Assembly: GCA_935421135.1 (NCBI GenBank)
Contig: OW285188.1
Span: forward strand, 16,283,233 to 16,347,232
Reading direction: 5' to 3'
Origin: Bugulina stolonifera
Taxonomy: Eukaryota; Bryozoa; Gymnolaemata; Cheilostomatida; Bugulidae
DNA length: 64,000 nt
Under the pieces are notes generated by a model. The model was not told where the DNA came from. It was given only the letters and a program-made list of their open reading frames with translations, and did no database searches. Below, one piece after another: positions 58,216 through 64,000 of this stretch (its first letter is position 1; each line of letters begins with the position of its first letter). The position numbers and the translations under genes are program-made.

Positions 58216-58450
58216 GTTGGTGGCCGAGTGGGCTAGTACTAGTCACTCTGATCTTGTAGCAATTATGCAAGTTAACTGCAAGGGCGTGGGATCGAGTCTT
58301 GCTAATGACCTGAAAGTTTTTGTTCCGAAGAAGGTTTTCCCTCCATATCATGTCGGACCATAATAATATCTAGCTCTAGAAGCCGCGGTGGCCTCGGCCC
58401 CTCGATTAGCTCTGCTATCGGGCAGCCACATTCAAGAACCATGTTTGGCA
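58216..58450 (+). repeat. tRNA-derived SINE
   Basis: The head shows an A box (TGGCCGAGTGGGCTAG) and a B box (GGATCGAGTCTT) spaced as in a long-arm tRNA (Leu/Ser type); a non-tRNA body follows to about 58450. The tRNA part is too degenerate to be a functional gene. Confidence 0.6.
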
Positions 58451-59805
58451 CCACTATAACATATTGTATTATATCATTATTAGTATTATTATTATCTATT
58501 GTTTCAGAAGCTAGTTCTGGTCACATTTGACCTCTCTAGATTGTCTGGACTTAAGGCTGATGACCTCCTGTGAAAAGCATAAACGCACCAGTCAACTAGT
58601 CAACTCTACTCTATACATACCTAGTGCCAGTAACTAGTAGGGCATTAGCATATAGCCAGTAATCATGGTCATCATGTAGAATATCATGGTATTACAACGT
58701 ATTTCTTTATTTTCACAATGCTGGTCTTTTTCAAATATTTATAATAATTATTTACACAAATTTTGTTTCCATTTTCCTATAAATCTAAAACCTCCTTTCT
58801 AAACATAGCCTTGACTTCGCTATTTTTGTAAACAAATATTCGTATTCTATTGCCCTTACATTTTAAGCATGCAATATGCCAATATTTTTCCAAAAAGTTT
58901 TATCAGAACATGTCTTTTACTAATGAGTCCTTTTATACTAGTGCGGTAGATATGATTGCATGTTAGCTTCCTAGTTTTGTCATGGGGAATTCCCCAAACT
59001 GCAATCTAATGGGAGGTGGAACTTACCATACATTCCAACCTGTATTGGCTATGAGCTTACATTTATGTATGTATTTGCACAATTTATTACTTTTCTTTCT
59101 GCATATCGAAGATCAAATTTATTACGTTATATCTCTATAAGCGTTATGGTGCAGCACAAAAGGGTGCAACGAATTACTTTCCTTTTATACAGAGTACTTC
59201 CTCTTAGCTTTCACTATTACCATATATTTCATACAGAGTAGTAATATATAATATGTATGTATATCAAATAATATCAGCAGTTTTGGCGTCACTCCCATTT
59301 AACAGCACAATATTGTTTAATAAGTGCCAAATTTATACCACATTTATAATCGTCTTCATATTTAAATAAATTATTGTGTTTCATATATGTATAGCAAGGC
59401 GACATGGAAATATAAATATGCCGTGTATAAAATATATACATTGTTATCTCCATGTAGAATGTTACACTAATTTTAAAGCAAAATATATTAATAAAAAAAT
59501 AGTTCTATTAGATTTAAGTGCACTGCTTCTTAGGACGGAATTATAGAAAAATAAAAAATCTTTTCCCCACAACTTTGGTAATAATATCAAATGACTTTCC
59601 CAATAATAGGAGTTAGGCCTACAATTAGAAGTGATGCACATTGATATTTTTGCCAATAGCATTTACTGTTTGCCACTTCTACCAAACATTTCTTGTTGCT
59701 ATAAATTGTGCAGCTGCATTATATATGATTTACCAATTTCAATAATGTACAAAAATGTATGTACAATGACAAAATGTAGGCATCAATTTCAGTATGCATG
59801 CACCA
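58451..59805. other. Intergenic, nothing recognised
   Basis: AT-rich DNA between gene C and the TRP-type gene, which converge. No exon, terminal repeat or tandem array stood out. Confidence 0.4.
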
Positions 59806-60085
59806 TTGGCCGATACTTCAATGCTACTGATACTTCAGTGCTGCCGATACTTCAGTGCTGCCGATGCTTCAATGCTACCGATACTTCAATGCTACCGATA
59901 CTTCAATGCTACCGATACTTCAATGCTATCGATACTTTAAAGCTACCGATACTTCAGTGCTGCTGATACTTCAATGCTACCGATACTTCAGTGCTGCCGA
60001 TACTTTAATGCTACCGATACTTCAATGCTACCGATACTTTAATGCTACCGATACTTCAATGCTGCCGATACTTCAGTGCTGCCGA
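59806..60085. repeat. 17-bp minisatellite overlapping the TRP gene stop codon
   Basis: The unit CGATACTTCAATGCTAC (variants with CAGTGCTGC) is repeated about 16 times. The last units run into the coding end of the TRP-type gene, whose final codons and stop are made of repeat sequence. Confidence 0.9.
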
Positions 60086-60297
60086 GGTGCCATAGTTTCT
60101 GTTAGTTGTTCTACAGCAGCAGCCAAATCTTGTGACCCGTACATACTCAAACGAGCCTGTCTATTAGACAGTGTTCCTTCTAGATAAAGATTATCAGCTT
60201 CTGGGAATATAGTGCTAAAGTTTATCTCTAGAGTGTAGTCATACGGGTGAAGCCCTTTCAAATTTTTAATCCTAGAGAGTACTTCCTTTGTCGTTCT
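60073..60297 (-). CDS. TRP channel last exon
   Basis: 74 codons plus stop. Starts RTTKEVLSRIKNLKG, then YDYTLEINFSTIFPEAD and a terminal helix DLAAAVEQLTETMAP. The last few codons and the TGA lie in the 17-bp minisatellite, so array changes could move the stop. Confidence 0.78.
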   Translation of the reverse strand, partial: RTTKEVLSRIKNLKGLHPYDYTLEINFSTIFPEADNLYLEGTLSNRQARLSMYGSQDLAAAVEQLTETMAPRQH

Positions 60298-63200
60298 CTA
60301 CAAATAAATAGAAAGTCCATGTTGCAGGGGGTTCCATATACATGTACATTCGAGATTGTAAAAAAATTTTATCATGAATGTCAAAGTCAAAAACTAAAGC
60401 TGATGCATGTTATTAGTATACATTGCATGTACATGTACAATGAATATGCAATATACATATACATTACCTTCCAGTTCCTAACTGCATCCTTTCTCTGTTT
60501 TGATTTTGTTTTTGCTGCTGTCTTGATTACCATTATACCTCTGAATTCTATTTCCTCTCCTTCAGGATTGTCTACGAAAGATTGTTATAGTACAGTTGGG
60601 GTTCAGCTGAGCTATCTTACAATGTATGACTGTACAGTGACTCTCACACATCAACAATATTACCGTTTGCCAAAAAACTGGCCAAGTTTTAGGACTCTGC
60701 AAAATGTCCTTTAGTTTTTACTTTAGTGGATGTCGTGTGAAGTATTATGTTACATGTACATTAATGAATACAATACAAAAAATAGAATAGGCCAAGCACT
60801 GGGTAACAGTAAACCATTTGCAAGTTTTGGCTAGGCAAAGTTATCGATGTACAACGAAGAATATGCCTTTGGCTCTGCCTCTACCCACATAGACACTAGT
60901 AGGTGAAATATTCCTAACAATAAGTTGTTCTCTCTCAACCTAGAAATGAAAATATAGTTAGAAGAAGACAACTCCTTCCAATGATTATTAATCTATTACA
61001 CTCACTGTATAATCCTTTATGAATTTCCAACGGATTCTCTATTTTGATTGAATAAATCTTTTGATATTTCAACAGCTCTTCGTTTGAGAAAGTACGTTCT
61101 AGCATGATGACAATCTTAGCCCATTGTTGTATCCAATCCTTCTCCGACCTCAATATGATTTTGTCGAAAGTTGAGGCCATCATCGCGATCAGCATGTTGA
61201 TGAGTAGAATTGGCATGAGAAACATGAATAACATAAACACCAGCATTGTCAGCGGTGGATAGTTGGTTAGCTTGAACTCATCGTACTAAAATTAAAATAT
61301 TATTGTAACTAGTTCAGCTAGTAAAATCTAAAGTAATTTGAGGTACAGCTTGTGCTGTGTACCATTTGAGAGAATGTGGTAATCTGAGGCAGAAATCAGC
61401 TGGCGTTGCACAATTAGGCAGCTTCAATATTGCCCTAAATGTTGTAGTTAATAGTGCCTTGACAGATATTATAAACATGGCAGTGGCTTATTTTCTACTC
61501 GTGTAGAAATAGAATACGTATTTGTGCCATAGAAATGTTAGATTTTTCACAGAAATTTAAAAGTAATGATATATCTTTGCTTGAAAACCCAATCTAATGA
61601 TCCTTAGATACATGTACACATTGAAACACATAACTGTACTACAATAATATGCAATGAAAGGATAACACACTGTAGTAATGATCACCACCTGACCCAACAG
61701 CAAGTCATAACTGACATGTTTAGTGATCAGTTATTCACTTACCTCAAACTCCCCGAGAGACGACTGAAATAGTGGCATCAGAGAGCCATGTGGTGTGTCA
61801 AATGTTGTTATATTTTTCTCATCTTTTATTGTCTTGAACATGCAATAGAATGCTGTAAAATGCCAAGCAACAAGTTTCATAGCATCAATATTATACATGT
61901 AGTGTGCACCTAACTGTGAATGTTGTATGCGCTAGTACATAATGTAGACTGTCAACTCCACAGTGTAGAGTGTAGAGTCGACACTGTAGTCATCAACTAG
62001 TAAAACAAGGGGACAACCTATATACATGTACGTACATACACAGAGTATTACTATGTTATTTATTACTTGCATTACTATGTTATATTATTTGTATTACTAT
62101 GTCGTATTACTGTTTTATATCACTTGTATTACTATGTTATGTTAACTGTATTAACGTGGCTTGTTGTATTACTTGTATTATTATGTTATACTTACATAAA
62201 GCGAATCCAATATACATGACAATGACTATGGTTAGAAATGGTAGAAGGTCTTTTTTAATATACAGGAAGAGGATATTGATGAGTGGTCCAATGTGGATGG
62301 TTACTCTACAAACACATCATTTATTATCATAAACAACAACTATTACATACATGTACATTTTATAGGGTTTCCATGAGCAACCTTCAAACACTCTTCCACT
62401 TACGATTTCTAAATCATTTGTTTAACATTTACAATGTATATCATCGGTTTTGTTATGCATATATACATATAGTTATTAGCATAGCATGTCATTTGGTAAA
62501 ACACATGAAGAATACATACAATGCTACATATAAGTCAATGAGTACATTGCTAATGATTGAAAGCTAAGAACTCAATTTTTTTAACCTTTCAATTTATGTT
62601 AGAATTATTGAAATGAACTCAACGAATTGAAAATTGTGTTTCAATAATGAATTAGTAAGTGGGTGTCAACAGTTTTATGGGTTTGCAAATTGCAGCTTAG
62701 CGAACTGGAGTAGTCTGAGAAAAAGAAGTAATGCACATAAATATGTACATGTACATGTACATTTAGAGTACATTATGTATACACAGTGATACATAGCACA
62801 ATGTACATGTACATTTAATTATATTTATTTCCACACTTAAACTACTCTAGATACCGTTTCTTACTTGGCAAAGAAGAGAATCATAGTCCAAGTCACTGGT
62901 AGTGCTAGTATAAGTAGAGATTCCTCTGCTACCCTTAGCTTGAACAAAATCTCTTTATTATCAAGGTAGGGTATGCTAGCCAGCCGTACTGGCACCAATG
63001 TCAGCTGTAGAACACAGCCAACCAGGTATAGGGCTTTGAAGGGAGCATTCTTCTACGAAAGGTATAATGCACCGTAAGAACTGAAATTACATGCTCACAC
63101 TCTGCAAGGACATGATAAAGAAATCCTAGGATCTTATCTGACATGGTTATGGTACAGTGCATGGGCCCATGTGCATGCACATACAACTACGAGTATAGCT

Positions 63201-64000
63201 TGCATAGTTTTAACTATGTGATATTCATTATATTATTTCTTTATCTGACCAATGGCCGTGGGCCAATGCTGTGTGCCATCTGCTGCATTAAGAAGTTATC
63301 TTCTCTCATTGCCAATACTAAATTTTACAATGGAAACCCTAGCCTGTGGTCTGTAGACATAATTTACAACATCATCAAAGTCCATGATACATTATAATGT
63401 TATGTTGTTGCAAAATCATAGTTTTATAGCAATCACTCAACATAACAAAAAAAGCTATTTGCCAAAGATTGTGGTCCTACATGTATATCCAATGTTGATG
63501 TGTATTTTTTCTATCATCTTAATGGGTAACGGGTAATTTAATATTACGAAAGATATCAATAATTTCCTATCTAGTGGCAATAACATTTTTCTACAAAATA
63601 ATGCAGCTGATAAGAATTAGTTTTATTACTCCTGTACAGCAAACAGAATGGAAAATATCAGCTTACCAGATTGGCGAATGAATAGTAAAAACCGAGGAAT
63701 TTGATCTCCTGTAGATACAGCACAATGACAACAAGGCAGGAGATGACTGTACATATCTCTGCAGTCAGCCTTACTTTGTCATTTGTTGTCTGCAACAGCT
63801 GTACATCTTCCTTCGGCCTCAATGATATTGACACAGACAGTGCAATCAAATGTAGAAGTAGAATAGCAAACCTCAGGAAGAAACGCTTCTGTGGGAATAA
63901 GTGATAGTGATTGGTCCAGAAATGTTGAGAAACAAAATGCTGAGTTTCTACCCATGTTATGATTTTCATTACAGAAATCTTTGATATAAAAGTGTGACAT
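60073..64000 (-). CDS. TRP-family cation channel, 3' part (TRPV-like), runs off the window
   Basis: Eight exons on the minus strand chain in consistent phase: beyond 64000-63952, 63888-63667, 63052-62865, 62305-62196, 61852-61743, 61285-61006, 60571-60468 and 60297-60073, ending in a stop. They give the pre-S1 end, S1 (RFFLRFAILLLHLIALSVSI), S2 (ICTVISCLVVIVLYL), S3 (LYLVGCVLQLTLVPV), an S4-S5 part with EESLLILALPVTWTM, S5 (LLPFLTIVIVMYIGFAL), a pore loop, S6 and a helical cytosolic tail. TRP channels are tetrameric plasma-membrane cation channels opened by chemical, thermal or mechanical stimuli. The EES-LLILALP and LLINMLIAMM motifs fit TRPV- or TRPN-like invertebrate channels best; the subfamily is not certain because the N-terminal (ankyrin) part lies outside. 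Introns are short (63 to about 600 bases). Confidence 0.88.
60468..60571 (-). CDS. TRP channel exon: basic cytosolic segment
   Basis: Acceptor TTTCGTAG and donor AAG/GTAATG fit the phases on both sides exactly. It encodes NPEGEEIEFRGIMVI then a lysine-rich stretch (KTAAKTKSKQRKDAVRNWK). Too short to have been found without the flanking exons. Confidence 0.75.
61006..61285 (-). CDS. TRP channel exon: S6 and TRP-box region
   Basis: Starts YDEFKLTNYPPLTML; S6 is FMLFMFLMPILLINMLIAMM, followed by ASTFDKIILRSEKDWIQQWA, the amphipathic TRP-box-like segment with a tryptophan. Donor A/GTGAGT in phase 1. Reading through that donor would stop after a further 20 or so residues. Confidence 0.85.
61743..61852 (-). 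CDS. TRP channel exon: pore loop
   Basis: Encodes FYCMFKTIKDEKNITTFDTP and the pore helix/selectivity region MPLFQSSLGEFE. Two acidic residues near GEFE would line the filter. Ends in phase 0 at GAG/GTAAGT. Confidence 0.82.
62196..62305 (-). CDS. TRP channel exon: S4-S5 linker and S5
   Basis: Encodes VTIHIGPLINILFLYIKKDL and the S5 helix. Ends in phase 1 at donor GTAAGT. Confidence 0.82.
62865..63052 (-). CDS. TRP channel exon: S3-S4
   Basis: Starts KNAPFKALYLVGC; S3 is followed by a conserved-looking AEESLLILALPVTW segment and the start of S4-S5. It ends in phase 2 and joins the next exon to give FFAKVTIHIGPLI. Confidence 0.85.
63667..63888 (-). CDS. TRP channel exon: S1-S2
   Basis: 74 codons in phase 0, acceptor TTCCCACAG, donor CTG/GTAAGC. 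Two hydrophobic segments, S1 and S2, joined by a charged extracellular loop (RPKEDVQLLQTTNDKVR). The preceding exon ends at 63952 after ISVMKIITW, also phase 0, leaving a 63-base intron. Confidence 0.85.

Overview
The window looks like animal nuclear DNA. It is AT-rich, with GT-AG introns (one as short as 63 bp), single-domain exons in phase 1, a TRP-type ion channel, Helitron and LTR elements, tRNA-derived SINEs and very many ACATGTACATGT-type tracts. Nothing is bacterial: there are no operons, CRISPR arrays or ribosomal RNA genes. An early-branching marine invertebrate such as a sponge would fit, but that is inference. Most of the 64 kb is transposon or repeat.

Layout. 1-14 is the tip of a small inverted-repeat element that recurs whole at 27763-28140. 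241-4491 is a fold-back DNA transposon with an 8-bp target duplication, containing two near-perfect palindromes. A solo LTR ends at 5863. 6186-25124 is a tandem segmental duplication: two units of 10.3 and 8.3 kb whose three edges are all (GA)n arrays. Each unit carries the 3' exons of a gene with a tyrosine-recombinase-like C-terminal box. Copy A is frameshifted in the last exon and copy B is open to its stop. Further LTR debris lies at 25602-27000.

From 27222 to 57659 runs a plus-strand cluster of three related genes (A, B, C). They encode secreted or type I membrane proteins built from a small seven- or eight-cysteine module, one module per phase-1 exon. B and C each have signal peptide, Ser/Thr-rich stalk, three modules and one membrane span; C also has five short cytoplasmic-tail exons. 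A keeps only the signal-peptide exon and the second module, and is followed by a decayed Helitron (29080-34163). I do not recognise this module.

The cluster is loaded with insertions: a hAT-like element (35074-36327), solo LTRs (39829-40803 and 48320-49126) and a TTAA-type element (53660-54679). A young, structurally complete LTR retrotransposon at 41281-46391 has an interior that encodes only a Gag-like protein.

The right end holds the 3' part of a TRP-family cation channel gene on the minus strand (60073 to beyond 64000). Eight exons chain in consistent phase from before S1 to the stop codon, which lies inside a 17-bp minisatellite.

The most interesting points are the cysteine-module receptor cluster, the Gag-only retroelement, the GA-bounded duplication with unequal decay of its two gene copies, and the fold-back transposon.
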